Positions 28,814-38,977 of a stretch of 64,000 nucleotides of DNA are shown in pieces. The DNA is taken from contig NZ_CP085135.1 of NCBI RefSeq assembly GCF_020616515.1, forward strand, positions 4,712,001 to 4,776,000, in the 5' to 3' direction. Numbering within the stretch: position 1 is the stretch's first letter; every line of letters begins with the position of its first letter. The position numbers and the translations under genes were made by a program. Source of the stretch: Mesorhizobium sp. PAMC28654. GTDB taxonomy: Bacteria; Pseudomonadota; Alphaproteobacteria; Rhizobiales; Rhizobiaceae. The notes under the pieces were generated by a model. The model was given only the letters and a program-made list of their open reading frames with translations. It made no database searches and was not told where the DNA came from.

Positions 28814-29594
28814 GGGCTTTCTCCAGCTGGTTTGTACTGGTTTCAGACCGGCTGTAATCGGCAAGATAGTCATGCATCACCTCGCCCAGGCCAAGCGTCA
28901 GGTCGGCGGTGAAGTGGACGGCGGACACGATGTCGAGCACCGGCAGCCGCGCCACGTCGGCCATGACATGGGGACGCAGATCGAGCGCGGCCGGCGCGGT
29001 CCAGGCTTCCTTCAGCGTCACGTCGGTGAGGTAATAGCGCACCAACTCGCAAATGCGTGGGCTGCCGTCGACATGCGGGATGATCTTGATCAGGAAATTA
29101 GGCGCTGCCAGCGAGGCGAGCACGCTGTCGTGGTCGGCCTCGCGGTGTTTGTAGCCCATCGTGCCGGTGGCGCAGAGCACGCTGCCATAGTGCAATGTGC
29201 CGACGATCACCTCGCCCTCATGCACGATCTTGGGGGTGGCGAGCTTCTTTGGAAAACCCCAGAGCTCGCGCCCACCGGCGATCGGCGCGTCGTCATCGAG
29301 ATACATCGAATGAACATAGCTGCCGTGCCGGCCCTTGTAGCGCACGGGGATCACCTGGCCGGTTTCGGTGTAGTCGCCAAAGCCGGTCGAATCCGGCATG
29401 CGAATGAACTCGTACTTGACCAGCGGCTCGTCGATCTCCAGCGGCTCCGGCACGACGGCCTCAAGGGCTTCGCGCGTCGTGCGATAGGTGATGATGACGT
29501 ATTCGCGGTTGAAGAAACGATATGGCCCGGGTGGAAAGGAAGGGTTGGTCAGCGGCATCGCATAGGCGCGCTTCACGACATCGGCGATCTTCAA
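28806..29594 (-). CDS. adc: Acetoacetate decarboxylase
   Basis: Converts acetoacetate to acetone and CO2. The TTG start at 29594 gives [26 protein letters not shown], the usual N-terminus of the family, with TGGGG upstream. The length of 262 residues is normal. The Schiff-base lysine pair is present in ELWGFPKK (Lys116/Lys117). It is coupled to the patatin gene downstream and divergent from 3-hydroxybutyrate dehydrogenase, which produces acetoacetate. Confidence 0.9.
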   Translation of the reverse strand: MKIADVVKRAYAMPLTNPSFPPGPYRFFNREYVIITYRTTREALEAVVPEPLEIDEPLVKYEFIRMPDSTGFGDYTETGQVIPVRYKGRHGSYVHSMYLDDDAPIAGGRELWGFPKKLATPKIVHEGEVIVGTLHYGSVLCATGTMGYKHREADHDSVLASLAAPNFLIKIIPHVDGSPRICELVRYYLTDVTLKEAWTAPAALDLRPHVMADVARLPVLDIVSAVHFTADLTLGLGEVMHDYLADYSRSETSTNQLEKARA

Positions 29595-29803
29595 GGCTGT
29601 AGCCCCACGGTTGAGGAACGACTGCGCGAGTGCGCACCGGCTTATGTTGCACGGCACCATGACAGCGCCGTGTCAAGCTCCGGGCGGCTAAGGGATCACC
29701 GTCGTTCTCCTGTAATCGAGCCGACATATGGCTGTGGCATTGTCATGCTGCGGCGCACAAAGGTGTGCCCCTCAAGTTTCCTCCCACCTCTTGCGAGATC
29801 ATC

Positions 29804-30592
29804 ATGGCTTCCCTTTCTTCGAAGAGTGCCCTCGTCACCGGTTCGACCAGCGGCATCGGCCTGGCTATCGCCCGTGCCTTTGCCGCCGAGGGGGCCAACG
29901 TCACCATCAACGGCCTGGGCGACGCTGATGCCATCGAACAGGAGCGCGCCGGCATCGAGAAGGACTTTGGCGTCAAGTGCCGTTACTCCGACGCCAACAT
30001 GATGGACGGCGCGGCGGTGACGGCCATGGTTGTTGAAGCCGAGGCGGCGTTCGGCAGCCTCGACATTCTCGTCAACAATGCCGGCATCCAGCATGTCGCG
30101 CCGATCGAGGACTTCCCGGACGACAAATGGGAAGCCATCATCCGCATCAACCTGCTGGCGTCCTTTTACGCGATCAAGGCGGCGCTGCCCGGCATGAAGG
30201 CGCGCAAATGGGGCCGCATCATCAATACGGCTTCCGCGCACGCGCTGGTCGCCTCGCCGTTCAAGTCAGCCTATGTGTCGGCCAAGCACGGCATTTCCGG
30301 CCTGACCAAGACCGTGGCGCTGGAGGCGGCGCTTGACGGCGTCACGGTCAACGCGATCGCGCCCGGCTATGTCTGGACGCCTCTGGTCGAAAAGCAGATT
30401 CCCGACACGATGAAAGCGCGCGGCATGACCGAGGAGCAGGTCAAGCACGATGTGCTGCTGGCGGCGCAACCGACCAAGGAGTTCGTCACCGTCGACGAAC
30501 TCGCCGCGCTGGCGCTGTTCCTGTGCTCGGATGCGGCCAAGCAGATCACCGGCACGATCTTGCCGATGGATGGCGGCTGGACGGCGCAGTAA
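29804..30592 (+). CDS. bdhA: 3-hydroxybutyrate dehydrogenase (SDR family)
   Basis: Oxidises D-3-hydroxybutyrate to acetoacetate with NAD+. The ATG at 29804 gives 262 residues, starting at the Rossmann strand (ALVTGSTSGIGLA, about 8-20), and NNAG and the catalytic Ser...Tyr-x3-Lys (YVSAKHG) are present. HALVASPFKSAY and the C-terminal AQPTKEFVTVDELA are characteristic of bacterial BDH. It is divergent from acetoacetate decarboxylase and patatin, forming a ketone-body/PHB module. Confidence 0.9.
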   Translation: MASLSSKSALVTGSTSGIGLAIARAFAAEGANVTINGLGDADAIEQERAGIEKDFGVKCRYSDANMMDGAAVTAMVVEAEAAFGSLDILVNNAGIQHVAPIEDFPDDKWEAIIRINLLASFYAIKAALPGMKARKWGRIINTASAHALVASPFKSAYVSAKHGISGLTKTVALEAALDGVTVNAIAPGYVWTPLVEKQIPDTMKARGMTEEQVKHDVLLAAQPTKEFVTVDELAALALFLCSDAAKQITGTILPMDGGWTAQ

Positions 30593-30634
30593 CGCCGCCA
30601 GGGTTTTTCTTCTCCGAATCCTGTCGTTCCGTCC

Positions 30635-30660
30635 AGCCGGTGGCTTCGCAGCCACCGGCT
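30635..30660. terminator. Hairpin after bdhA
   Basis: A perfect 11-bp stem, AGCCGGTGGCT/AGCCACCGGCT, with a TCGC tetraloop, 42 bp after the stop. There is no T run, so termination may be partial or factor-assisted. Confidence 0.5.
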
Positions 30661-30819
30661 GCGCTCGTCCTTCGGGGATGTTCCCTGCGCCGCTGCCGCC
30701 ACTTCATCGGGCATGGCGCCAAAGTTGTCATGACCTGATTTCCAACGTATTGCCGGCCGCATCCAGCGGCTTTTTGGGCAACCAACACAGACAGGCAGAA
30801 TTGTGCGGATGAGTGAGGC

Positions 30820-31863
30820 ATGAGCGACATCAGGGTGGAACGCCTTACCAAGCGGTTCAATGAGACGGCGGCGCTCAACGCCGTTTCGCTCGATTTCCCC
30901 AGGGGGTCCTTTACCGCGCTGCTCGGGCCCTCCGGTTGCGGCAAGACCACGATGCTGAGGTTGATCGCCGGCTTCGAGGCGCCCAGTGAGGGCCGCGTCC
31001 TGTTCGGTGACCGGTTGATGGCCGATCCTCAGCGGCAGGTGCCGCCGGAATCGCGCGGCGTTGGCGTCGTTTTCCAGTCCTACGCGCTCTGGCCGCATAT
31101 GGATGTGGCTGAGAACGTCGCCTATCCGCTGAAGGCTCGGCACGTGAGGCAAGGCGAGATCGCTGCCCGTGTCGGCGTTGTCCTCGAGATCGTCGGCCTC
31201 AACGGCTTCGAAAAGCGTCGCATCGAGGAACTGTCGGGCGGCCAGCGCCAGCGTGTAGGGCTGGCGCGCTGTCTGGTCGCCGACGCTGGGATCATCCTGT
31301 TCGACGAACCGCTTGCCAATCTCGACATGCATTTGCGGTCGTCAATGGTCGATGCATTCCGCGACATCCATCGCCGCACCGGCGCCACCATCGTCTATGT
31401 CACCCATGACCAGGCAGAAGCGCTGGCGCTGGCCGACCGCGTCGCCGTCATGAGCCAGGGCCGGTTGCTGCAGGCGGCAGCGCCGCAAGAGGTCTATCGC
31501 GCGCCCGCCGATGCGACCGTTGCGGGCTTCGTCGGTAGGGGATCCATCGTCTCGGGAACGGCTGCCGACCATGCCAATGGGACCGCTACAGTCGAGATCG
31601 CCGGGCATCGCTTTGCCGCGCGAAGTGCCGGGGGGCAGCCAGGACCGGCCAAGGTCCTGTTGCGGCCCGAGGCACTTCGGCTTTCGTTGGAAGGCCTGCC
31701 GGCGACGGTGCTGGACAGCATCTATCGTGGCCCGGTCTATGAGGCGCGGCTGGCCTTGCCGGAGTCGGGACAGGAATTGCTGATCGACAGCGCCGAGGCG
31801 TTGGCTGTGGGGCAGAAGGTGCGGGTGGCCGTGTCGGATGGCTGGATCATCCCTGGAAGCTGA
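30820..31863 (+). CDS. Iron-type ABC transporter ATPase (FbpC-like)
   Basis: A 347-residue ATPase with Walker A GPSGCGKTT, signature LSGGQRQR, Walker B IILFDEPLANLD and switch VTHDQ, plus a C-terminal TOBE region. FQSYALWPHMDV is typical of the ferric-iron/polyamine group. It converges on the FbpB-like permease gene, with 5 bp between the stops; this is unusual because ATPase and permease are normally cotranscribed. It probably serves that permease and the binding protein on the opposite strand. Confidence 0.88.
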   Translation: MSDIRVERLTKRFNETAALNAVSLDFPRGSFTALLGPSGCGKTTMLRLIAGFEAPSEGRVLFGDRLMADPQRQVPPESRGVGVVFQSYALWPHMDVAENVAYPLKARHVRQGEIAARVGVVLEIVGLNGFEKRRIEELSGGQRQRVGLARCLVADAGIILFDEPLANLDMHLRSSMVDAFRDIHRRTGATIVYVTHDQAEALALADRVAVMSQGRLLQAAAPQEVYRAPADATVAGFVGRGSIVSGTAADHANGTATVEIAGHRFAARSAGGQPGPAKVLLRPEALRLSLEGLPATVLDSIYRGPVYEARLALPESGQELLIDSAEALAVGQKVRVAVSDGWIIPGS

Positions 31864-31868
31864 GAGCC

Positions 31869-33581
31869 CTACCGCCAGGGCAGCACGCCCGCCGGTAGCC
31901 TCCGCCCGAAGCGGTCGAGCACAAGCAGCAGGGCAACAACGACGACAATCGTTGAGACGGCGATCGCCGCCGCCTGCGTTCCCAGTCCGGCCTCCTCGAG
32001 GCTGAACAGCACCACGCCCAGCGTCTCGTTGCCGCTCGACCAGAGCAGGGCCGAGACGGTGAGTTCATTGAAGGCGCTCATGAAGACCAGCAGTCCCCCC
32101 GCCACAGCCGCCGGTGCGGCAAGCGGCGCGGTAATCGTGGCAAGCCGGCGAAGCGGGCGGGCGCCCGATACCGCCGCCGCCTCGTCGAGGTCGCGCGAAA
32201 TCTGCCCGACCGCGGTCGTCACCGGCTTCAGGGCAAGGGTGAAAAACCGCATCGTATAGGCGACCAGGATGATCGAAGCCGTCGCATAGAGGCTGCCGAT
32301 CAGCGGCAGGGGGCGCAGGAACAGGAGAATGCAGGCGATGGCCAGGACGACGCCTGGAACCGCATAGGGCAGGTCGACAATACCGCTGATGACATGGCGC
32401 CAGCGCTGGCCGAATCGTTCGAGCACCACGGTCACCGGGATGACGCCGATGGCAAGGATCAGCGCCGCGCTGCCGGCAAACAGAATGGAGTTGCGGAAGG
32501 CGCGCACGGTCGATGCCTGCCGAACCAGGACCTCGGCATAGTTGGACGTGGTCATCGTCGCCCAGCCAAGCGGCACCCCGAAGGACGGCACCAGCGAGGT
32601 CGCCAGCAGCGCGCAAGCCGGAAGCACGAGGATGAGCCCGATCACCAGCCAGCCGAGGACAGCGAGCGGCAGGCGGTAGCGGCCGAGCTCAAACCGCGCC
32701 GGCGTACCGACGGTGAAACGATGGGCAGCACCACGCAGGGCCAGCGACTGGCAGGCGACGCCGGCGAGCGCGAGCACCCCGACCAGCACGGACAATGCCG
32801 CGATCTGCGGCAGGACGCCGGGCCCGAAGCTCGAAAGGTCCTGATAGATCAGCGTCGGCAGGGTCAGGTAATTGACGGGCATTCCAAGCAGGGCGGGGAT
32901 CCCGAAATTGCCGACGCCGGAAACGAAGGCGAGGGCGGCCGCCGCCACGATGTAGGGACGGATGACCGGCAGCACGATGGTCCACAGCACCGCAAGCGGC
33001 CTTGCGCCGGAGGCCCTGGCGGCCTCGACGAGATCGCGCGGTACCCGGGCAAGCCCGGCCCGCAGCGTGATGAACACGATCGGCGCGTGCTGGACCGCGT
33101 AGAGCAGGATGATGCCGTTGCGGCCAAGCATCGGATTGGGCGTACCCGGCGGCGGCGCCATGCCGATCATGCCGAGAAGCGTTGACGACGGTCCGAACAG
33201 ATGCAGCCATGACAGGGCGGTGACCTGCGGCGCGATCATCAGCGGCAGCAACAGCAGGAAGCCGAGTGTTTTTCGCCCCGGCAGGTCGGTCATGGTGACG
33301 GCGATTGCGAAGGGGCCGCCTAGGCAGACCGCCAGAACGGCGCCGAGGAAGGCCGTGTCCAGCGTGTGCCACATCGCCCGCAAGGCCGCAGGCTTGGCGA
33401 GACGGTCAGTGAATGCGCCGAAGTCGAGTTCGCCGCCGGGCGCGATGGCCGCGATGACAAGCCGGACCATCGGCAGCAGGCTGAGCAGCGCGATGACCAG
33501 CAAGACAGCAAGGGCTGACGCACGCATTCCCGTCGTGGCCCGCGTCCCCGTCGTATGCCCGTGCCATGCGGGCACGGACAT
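31869..33581 (-). CDS. Iron-type ABC transporter permease, fused double permease (FbpB-like)
   Basis: About 570 residues from the ATG at 33581; a GTG at 33614 is the alternative. Two permease halves are fused, about twelve membrane helices in all. Each half has an EAA loop (RDLVEAARASGARPLAVLWTIV near 190-215 and RDLDEAAAVSGARPLRRLATI near 475). This double layout is typical of ferric-iron FbpB/SfuB. It lies immediately after the binding-protein gene on the same strand. Confidence 0.88.
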   Translation of the reverse strand: MSVPAWHGHTTGTRATTGMRASALAVLLVIALLSLLPMVRLVIAAIAPGGELDFGAFTDRLAKPAALRAMWHTLDTAFLGAVLAVCLGGPFAIAVTMTDLPGRKTLGFLLLLPLMIAPQVTALSWLHLFGPSSTLLGMIGMAPPPGTPNPMLGRNGIILLYAVQHAPIVFITLRAGLARVPRDLVEAARASGARPLAVLWTIVLPVIRPYIVAAAALAFVSGVGNFGIPALLGMPVNYLTLPTLIYQDLSSFGPGVLPQIAALSVLVGVLALAGVACQSLALRGAAHRFTVGTPARFELGRYRLPLAVLGWLVIGLILVLPACALLATSLVPSFGVPLGWATMTTSNYAEVLVRQASTVRAFRNSILFAGSAALILAIGVIPVTVVLERFGQRWRHVISGIVDLPYAVPGVVLAIACILLFLRPLPLIGSLYATASIILVAYTMRFFTLALKPVTTAVGQISRDLDEAAAVSGARPLRRLATITAPLAAPAAVAGGLLVFMSAFNELTVSALLWSSGNETLGVVLFSLEEAGLGTQAAAIAVSTIVVVVALLLVLDRFGRRLPAGVLPWR

Positions 33582-33620
33582 ACGCTGCCTTGGGAGGCTA
33601 TCTTGTGCGGACACCGCTGA

Positions 33621-34595
33621 TTACTGGGCCATCACGGCGCTGAACTTTTCCTTGTTCGCTGCGTCGTTGGCGAGGGCCGCCGCAGCGTCATAGCCGAGCA
33701 CCTTGATCGACGAGCGGTCGGGATAACCGGCCGGCAAGGCGATGTCGGCGCGCGCCGGAATATAGCCCATCTTGGCGGCAAGTTCCTGACCGTCCTTCGA
33801 CAGCAGGAAATCGACGAAGGCTTTCGCGGCTTCGGTGTCCTTGGCGGTGGACAGGATGGCAACCGGCTCGGTGACAGCCGAAACGCCTTCCTTCGGGAAC
33901 ACGAACTCGACGGGGGCGCCCTTGGCCTTCTCGCGAATGGGCATGTAATCGACGATCATGCCGAACAGCTTGTCGCCGCCGCTGACGGCCTTCAGCACGT
34001 CGCCATTGCCGCCGCTGGCCTGGGCGCCGTTCTTGGCTAGCGCGCCATAATAGTCCCAGCCCTCCGGCAGATTGCCGGTGAGGGTCACGGTATGGATCAT
34101 CGCCGCGCCCGATGTCAGCGGGCTTGGCATCGCGACCAGGCCCTTTGCCTCCGGCTTGGTTAGGTCTTCCCAGCTCGCCGGCACGAAAGGCGCCTTGGTG
34201 TTGTAGACGATGCCGGTGGTGATCAGCTTGGTCGAGAAATAGGTCTTGTCCTTGTCGTAGAGGGTGGCGTCGATGCCGGAGACATCGGCCTGCGGATAGG
34301 CGAGCAGGCGTCCTTCCTTCTTCAGCCCTTCCATGGTCACGACGTCGGCGATCAGGAGCACGTCCGCCTGCGGTCGGCCGGCTTCGATCTCGGCGCGCAG
34401 CTTGGCCAGGATCTTCGGCGTTCCGTCGCGGACCCACTCGACCTTTATGCCGGGATTCTTGGCCATGAAGGCATCCACGGTCTGCTGGGCGTCGGTGTTG
34501 GGTTGGCTCGTATAGAGCACGAGGTTGCCGTCGGCGGCCGAAGCAACTCCGACAGCGGACGCCAGGAACATGGCGGCGAAAACAATCTTGCGCAT
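33621..34595 (-). CDS. Iron-type ABC substrate-binding protein (FbpA-like)
   Basis: A 324-residue periplasmic protein from the ATG at 34595 (GGTGGGG upstream), with a signal peptide ending ASAAD. The mature start GNLVLYTSQPNTDAQQTVDAF matches the family that binds Fe3+, and also phosphonates or thiamin-like ligands. LITTGIVYNTKAP and the KDGQELAAKMGYIPARAD C-terminal region fit FbpA/AfuA-type proteins. The ligand is not certain. It is transcribed first, followed by the double permease. Confidence 0.87.
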   Translation of the reverse strand: MRKIVFAAMFLASAVGVASAADGNLVLYTSQPNTDAQQTVDAFMAKNPGIKVEWVRDGTPKILAKLRAEIEAGRPQADVLLIADVVTMEGLKKEGRLLAYPQADVSGIDATLYDKDKTYFSTKLITTGIVYNTKAPFVPASWEDLTKPEAKGLVAMPSPLTSGAAMIHTVTLTGNLPEGWDYYGALAKNGAQASGGNGDVLKAVSGGDKLFGMIVDYMPIREKAKGAPVEFVFPKEGVSAVTEPVAILSTAKDTEAAKAFVDFLLSKDGQELAAKMGYIPARADIALPAGYPDRSSIKVLGYDAAAALANDAANKEKFSAVMAQ

Positions 34596-34886
34596 GGAAA
34601 AACCCCACCTCGTAATAATCATGAAAAGAGCATTGGCCCAGAAGCTGACCTGATGCGAGAAAGCTCTCCCTATCGTCGCGGGATAACTGTATTGTGACAG
34701 GGTGGCACCGGGGAAATGGGAGGTTTCCTGGTGGCCGTATGCCGCATTCGGCGATCCGGCAATGCCTGGGAAAGAGGAGGAGCTTTCCGGGCGAGCCGTC
34801 ATCAAGACGTTATGAATCCCCCCTATTCGGAACTCAACAGCAGGCAGCTGCCATCTCGCGATGCACAGCTGTGCAATAGGTGAAGA

Positions 34887-36044
34887 ATGACAAAGGAAAA
34901 CTTCCTCCAACTGAGCGGTGTCAGTGCCGGGTATGGTGCGTCGCGCGTTCTGGACGGGATAGATCTCACTATCGCCAAGGGCGAATTCGTTGCGCTGCTA
35001 GGCTCTTCCGGCTGCGGCAAGACCACGCTGCTGCGGGCCATTGCCGGCTTCGTCGCACCAAGCGCCGGAACGATCGCTGTGGCGGACAGGGATGTGACAA
35101 GCCTGCCGCCGGACAAGCGTGGCATGGCGCTGGTGTTCCAGTCCTACGCGCTGTGGCCGCACATGACGGTAGCCGGGAATATCGGCTACGGCCTGAAGCT
35201 GCAGCGGCACCCACGCGCGGAAATTGCGCGGCGCGTCGATGAGATGGAGAAGTTGCTGGGCCTTTCCGGCCTGGGAGATCGCAAGCCGGCGCAGCTTTCC
35301 GGCGGCCAGCGCCAGCGCGTCGCGCTCGGCCGGGCGCTCGCCATCGATCCGGAAATCCTGCTGCTCGACGAGCCCCTGTCCAATCTCGACGCGCGCATAA
35401 GGCTGACCGTGCGCCATGAGATCCGTGCGCTGCAGAAACGGCTCGGCATCACCGCCGTGCATGTCACGCATGACCGCGAGGAAGCGATGGTGATGGCCGA
35501 CCGGATCGTCATCCTGGACAGCGGACGGATCGCGCAGCAGGGCACGCCCGAGGTGGTCTACAACCGTCCGACCTCCGCTTTCGTCGCCGCCTTCATGGGC
35601 GCGGAGAACCGGGTGGAACTCTGGGGGCAGCCGTCATCCGGCCGTTTCGAGATCGAGGCCGGGCCGGCAAACGCGGCGTGTTCGGTGCCGCTGGACGGGC
35701 GTGCCCTGTCGCGCGGCTTCGTCGAAGCGCGCTTTCGCGCCGAAGCAGCGCAACTCTTGCCGGGCAACACAGCCGACGGCGCGGTTGCGGGATCTCTTGA
35801 ACTGTCCGGCCATGTCGAGAGCGTCAGCTATCCCGGCGGCCTCTGGCGCCATGCGGTCAGGGTCGGCGACGACATGATCCTGGTCGATGCGCACAAGGCC
35901 TTCGCGCAGGGCGAGGCGGTCAAGATCCGCATCCCGTCCGATGTGCTTTTCCTGTTCAACACGCCAGAGGCTCAGCCGCTCGCGTCAACCCGTTCCCGGC
36001 CGGGCGGCGCCAGAAGTCGCCCCCTGGAAACATCCGAAGCCTAG
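34887..36044 (+). CDS. ABC transporter ATPase of the LacI/phosphodiesterase cluster
   Basis: A 385-residue ATPase with Walker A GSSGCGKTT, signature LSGGQRQR, Walker B ILLLDEPLSNLD and switch VTHDRE. A long C-terminal TOBE region ends in a low-complexity Arg/Ser/Pro tail. It is the first gene of a plus-strand operon: ATPase, binding protein, two permeases, LacI regulator, metallophosphoesterase. The 290-bp divergent region upstream presumably carries the promoter and the LacI site, but I could not pick out a convincing LacI palindrome. Confidence 0.9.
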   Translation: MTKENFLQLSGVSAGYGASRVLDGIDLTIAKGEFVALLGSSGCGKTTLLRAIAGFVAPSAGTIAVADRDVTSLPPDKRGMALVFQSYALWPHMTVAGNIGYGLKLQRHPRAEIARRVDEMEKLLGLSGLGDRKPAQLSGGQRQRVALGRALAIDPEILLLDEPLSNLDARIRLTVRHEIRALQKRLGITAVHVTHDREEAMVMADRIVILDSGRIAQQGTPEVVYNRPTSAFVAAFMGAENRVELWGQPSSGRFEIEAGPANAACSVPLDGRALSRGFVEARFRAEAAQLLPGNTADGAVAGSLELSGHVESVSYPGGLWRHAVRVGDDMILVDAHKAFAQGEAVKIRIPSDVLFLFNTPEAQPLASTRSRPGGARSRPLETSEA

Positions 36045-36085
36045 GTCCTGACACCAACTTTTTTGACCCAATAGGAGACCTATCC

Positions 36086-37222
36086 ATGAAGACAATCCTG
36101 CAAGCCACGCTGGTGCTCGGCCTCGTGGCGTCACCCGCCACGGCCGCCGAACTCACGGTGCTCACCGCTGGCGACCAGAACATGGTCGACTACATCAACG
36201 ACTATCTCGGGCCGCTGTTCGAGAAGGAAAATCCAGGCAATACGGTGCGCGTCGTCGGTACCGGCCCGGGCGATGCCGGATCACAGAAGATCACCGAGCG
36301 CTTCAAGGCGCAGGCCGACGCCGGCTCGGAAAAGTGGGACACGGACGTCGCCGTCGTGCACGAGAAATTCGCCGGCCCGATGGTGAGCGCGGGCTACCTT
36401 GAAGCCTATCGTTCGAAGATCGACACCGGCAAGATGGTGACGCGCTCCAATGCCGACATGGCGCTCGGCAGCAATGTCAGCGGCTATGTCATGCCGATGT
36501 TCAACAGCCAGACGGCGATCGCCTACAATCCGGCCATGGTTCCCAATCCGCCGAAGAGCTACGACGAGCTGGTCGCCTGGGCCAAGGAACACCCCAAGCA
36601 GTTCGGCTATAACGGCATCAAGGGCGGCGCTTCCGGCGTCAGCTTCGTCATGGGCTGGATCTACGCCTATGGCGAAGGCGACGCCAAGAAGCTGATGAAC
36701 GGCCCGTTCGAGGAGGCCGAAACCAAGAAGTGGGACAAGGCCTTCGCCAGCCTCAAGGAGTTCACCACCAACGCCACGCTGACGCCGGGCAATGCCGGCA
36801 CGCTGGACATGCTGTCGCGCGGCGAGATCGCGATGGGACCGGTCTGGGTCGACATGTTCTATTCCTGGCAAGCCGACGGCCGGCTTCCGCCCGAACTCAA
36901 GCTGGTGTTGCCGGCGCCCGGCATGCCGGGACAGCCGATGCACTATGTGATCCCGGCCAAGAGCGCGAACGAGGCGCTTGCCGAGAAGTTCGTGGCGCTG
37001 GCCACGAGCCCCGAGGTGCAGGCCGACGGCATCGTCAAGAAGTTCAACTGGTATCCGGGTATCGACGCCGACTTCGTCAAGCCGAAGCTCGACGAGGCGA
37101 CTTGGAACAAGTTGTTCGTCGACATCTCGCCGGAAGACCTGGCGAAGTACGGCAAGCCGTTCCCGATCGCGCCTTACAACAGCGCGATCCTCGAAGCCTA
37201 TGAGCGGCAGACCGCGAATTGA
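36086..37222 (+). CDS. ABC transporter substrate-binding protein (family 1)
   Basis: A 378-residue exported protein with AGGAGA upstream and a signal peptide ending TAAEL (about residue 21). It belongs to the PotD/FbpA-like branch (ELTVLTAGDQNMVDYINDYL). The ligand is not identifiable from sequence; the downstream phosphodiesterase suggests an organophosphate such as a glycerophosphodiester. A hairpin follows the stop, consistent with higher expression than the permeases. Confidence 0.87.
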   Translation: MKTILQATLVLGLVASPATAAELTVLTAGDQNMVDYINDYLGPLFEKENPGNTVRVVGTGPGDAGSQKITERFKAQADAGSEKWDTDVAVVHEKFAGPMVSAGYLEAYRSKIDTGKMVTRSNADMALGSNVSGYVMPMFNSQTAIAYNPAMVPNPPKSYDELVAWAKEHPKQFGYNGIKGGASGVSFVMGWIYAYGEGDAKKLMNGPFEEAETKKWDKAFASLKEFTTNATLTPGNAGTLDMLSRGEIAMGPVWVDMFYSWQADGRLPPELKLVLPAPGMPGQPMHYVIPAKSANEALAEKFVALATSPEVQADGIVKKFNWYPGIDADFVKPKLDEATWNKLFVDISPEDLAKYGKPFPIAPYNSAILEAYERQTAN

Positions 37223-37249
37223 GCGCCCTGACTGAGTTCTGAACCCGGA

Positions 37250-37274
37250 CCGCCCGGCACCGCCGGGCGGTTTT
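37250..37274 (+). terminator. Intra-operon terminator-like hairpin
   Basis: A perfect 9-bp stem, CCGCCCGGC/GCCGGGCGG, with an ACC loop and TTTT, between the binding-protein and permease genes. It probably gives partial termination, setting binding protein in excess of permease. Confidence 0.7.
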
Positions 37275-37306
37275 CGCCTGTCCGCAATCCCCGCGAGAGT
37301 CCAACG

Positions 37307-38128
37307 ATGTCGAAACGACTGTTCGGCCTGTTCCTCGTCCTGCCCGCGCTGGCGGTGATCGTGCTCTTGTTCATCGTGCCGCTTGCCGCGTCGGTCATCG
37401 GCGCGTTCGAGGTGACGGGAGCCTATGGCCTGGGGAATTTCGTCAAGGCCTTCGAACTCTACCGCAACGACGTGATCTTCACCGTTCTCATCGTCAGCCT
37501 GTCGACCGTTCTGATCGGCCTGTTCTCCGTCGCCATCGGCGGCTACCTGACGCTTGGGGAAAATCCGCGCGCTGTGGCGATCCTGCGCTGGCTCTACCGC
37601 TGGCCGATGTTCATTCCGTTCATCGTCGTCGGCCAGATCCTGCGCACCTTCCTCGCCAAGAATGGCCTGATGAACAATTTGCTCATCAACGCCGGCATCA
37701 TCACCCCGCTGCAGGCGACCGGCTTTCTCGACTGGCGCGGCATCGTCATCGCCTTCGTCTGGAAGCAGGTTCCCTTCGTCGCCCTGCTGGTCGCCGGCGC
37801 CATGGCGTCGATTGATCGCGGCACCATCGAAGCCGCCCGCAATCTCGGCGCCTCGCGACTGCGTATCCTCATCGAGATCGTCGTGCCGCAGATCGCCACG
37901 ACGCTACTGGTCGGCCTCATCCTGTCCTTCGTGACGATGATGTCGGTGCTGTCCGTGCCGCTGATGATCAACGCGCAATCGCCGACCATGCTGACCGCCG
38001 ACATCGCCTTCCGCATCAATGCCTATGGCGATTACGGCGTCGCCAACGCGCTCGGCCTGATCTCGCTGGTGATCACCGCCGGCGTCGCCTGGATATATCT
38101 GCGCCATACGATGAAGGAGCGCGCATGA
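37307..38128 (+). CDS. ABC transporter permease (first)
   Basis: A 273-residue six-helix permease starting RLFGLFLVLPALAVIVLLF, with the EAA loop RGTIEAARNLGASRLRILIEIV. It overlaps the second permease by ATGA and forms the heteromeric membrane channel with it. Confidence 0.9.
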   Translation: MSKRLFGLFLVLPALAVIVLLFIVPLAASVIGAFEVTGAYGLGNFVKAFELYRNDVIFTVLIVSLSTVLIGLFSVAIGGYLTLGENPRAVAILRWLYRWPMFIPFIVVGQILRTFLAKNGLMNNLLINAGIITPLQATGFLDWRGIVIAFVWKQVPFVALLVAGAMASIDRGTIEAARNLGASRLRILIEIVVPQIATTLLVGLILSFVTMMSVLSVPLMINAQSPTMLTADIAFRINAYGDYGVANALGLISLVITAGVAWIYLRHTMKERA

Positions 38129-38964
38129 GCGTCGCCACACTTTCCACCCGGCGGAAGCTGGGGATCGACCTGTGGTGGCTGCCCAGGGCTCTCATCCTCG
38201 GCCTGCTCGCCTTCATCATTTTTGGCCCGTTGCTGAACCTCTTGCTGTGGACAGTGGCGGAACGCTGGTATTTTCCCCATGTGCTGCCGCTCGACTACGG
38301 CTTCAGCGTCTGGACGCGCGTGTTCTCGCCACGCGGCAACGCAATGGATTCGCTGAAGAATAGTATTCTTGTAGCGGTGCTGACGGTTATCGTGTCCTTG
38401 GCGTTGGCCATCCCGGCCGGCTACGCGCTGGCACGTTTGAAACTGCCGCTGCGCAGCCTGATCCTGCTGGCCTTCCTCATTCCGCAGGCCTTTCCGAACC
38501 TGCCTGTCTACGCCAACATCGCCCGGATGTTCTACCAGATCGGCCTCAACGGCACGATCACCGGCGTGGTGCTGGTGCATGCGGTGCATGGCCTGGTCTA
38601 TGCGGTGTGGATCGCAACAGCCGCCTTTTCCGCTGTCGATGTCGAACTCGAGCAGGCAGCGCGTTCGATCGGCGCCGGTCCGTTGCGCGCCTTTCGCGAC
38701 GTGACCTTGCCGCTGGCCATGCCCGGCCTGATGGCCAGCGCCATCTTCGTGTTTCTGGAATCGCTCGACGAATTCACCGGCAGCTATTTTGTCGGTGCAC
38801 CCGACGTGAACATGCTGCCGCTGCTGCTCTATTCGGCGGGCGCCGGCGGCAACTACCAGATCGCATCGATCACCGCTCTTCTGCTGCTCATCCCGTCCAT
38901 CGGCTTCATGCTGATCGTCGAGCGGTTCCTGAAGGCCGACGTGCTGTCCAAGGTCGGTCATTGA
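38125..38964 (+). CDS. ABC transporter permease (second)
   Basis: A 279-residue permease with six helices and the EAA loop VELEQAARSIGAGPLRAFRDV. It is translationally coupled to the first permease. It is followed after 13 bp by the LacI gene, so the regulator is cotranscribed with the transporter it probably controls. Confidence 0.9.
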   Translation: MSVATLSTRRKLGIDLWWLPRALILGLLAFIIFGPLLNLLLWTVAERWYFPHVLPLDYGFSVWTRVFSPRGNAMDSLKNSILVAVLTVIVSLALAIPAGYALARLKLPLRSLILLAFLIPQAFPNLPVYANIARMFYQIGLNGTITGVVLVHAVHGLVYAVWIATAAFSAVDVELEQAARSIGAGPLRAFRDVTLPLAMPGLMASAIFVFLESLDEFTGSYFVGAPDVNMLPLLLYSAGAGGNYQIASITALLLLIPSIGFMLIVERFLKADVLSKVGH

Positions 38965-38977
38965 GGAGCAGGCAGGT

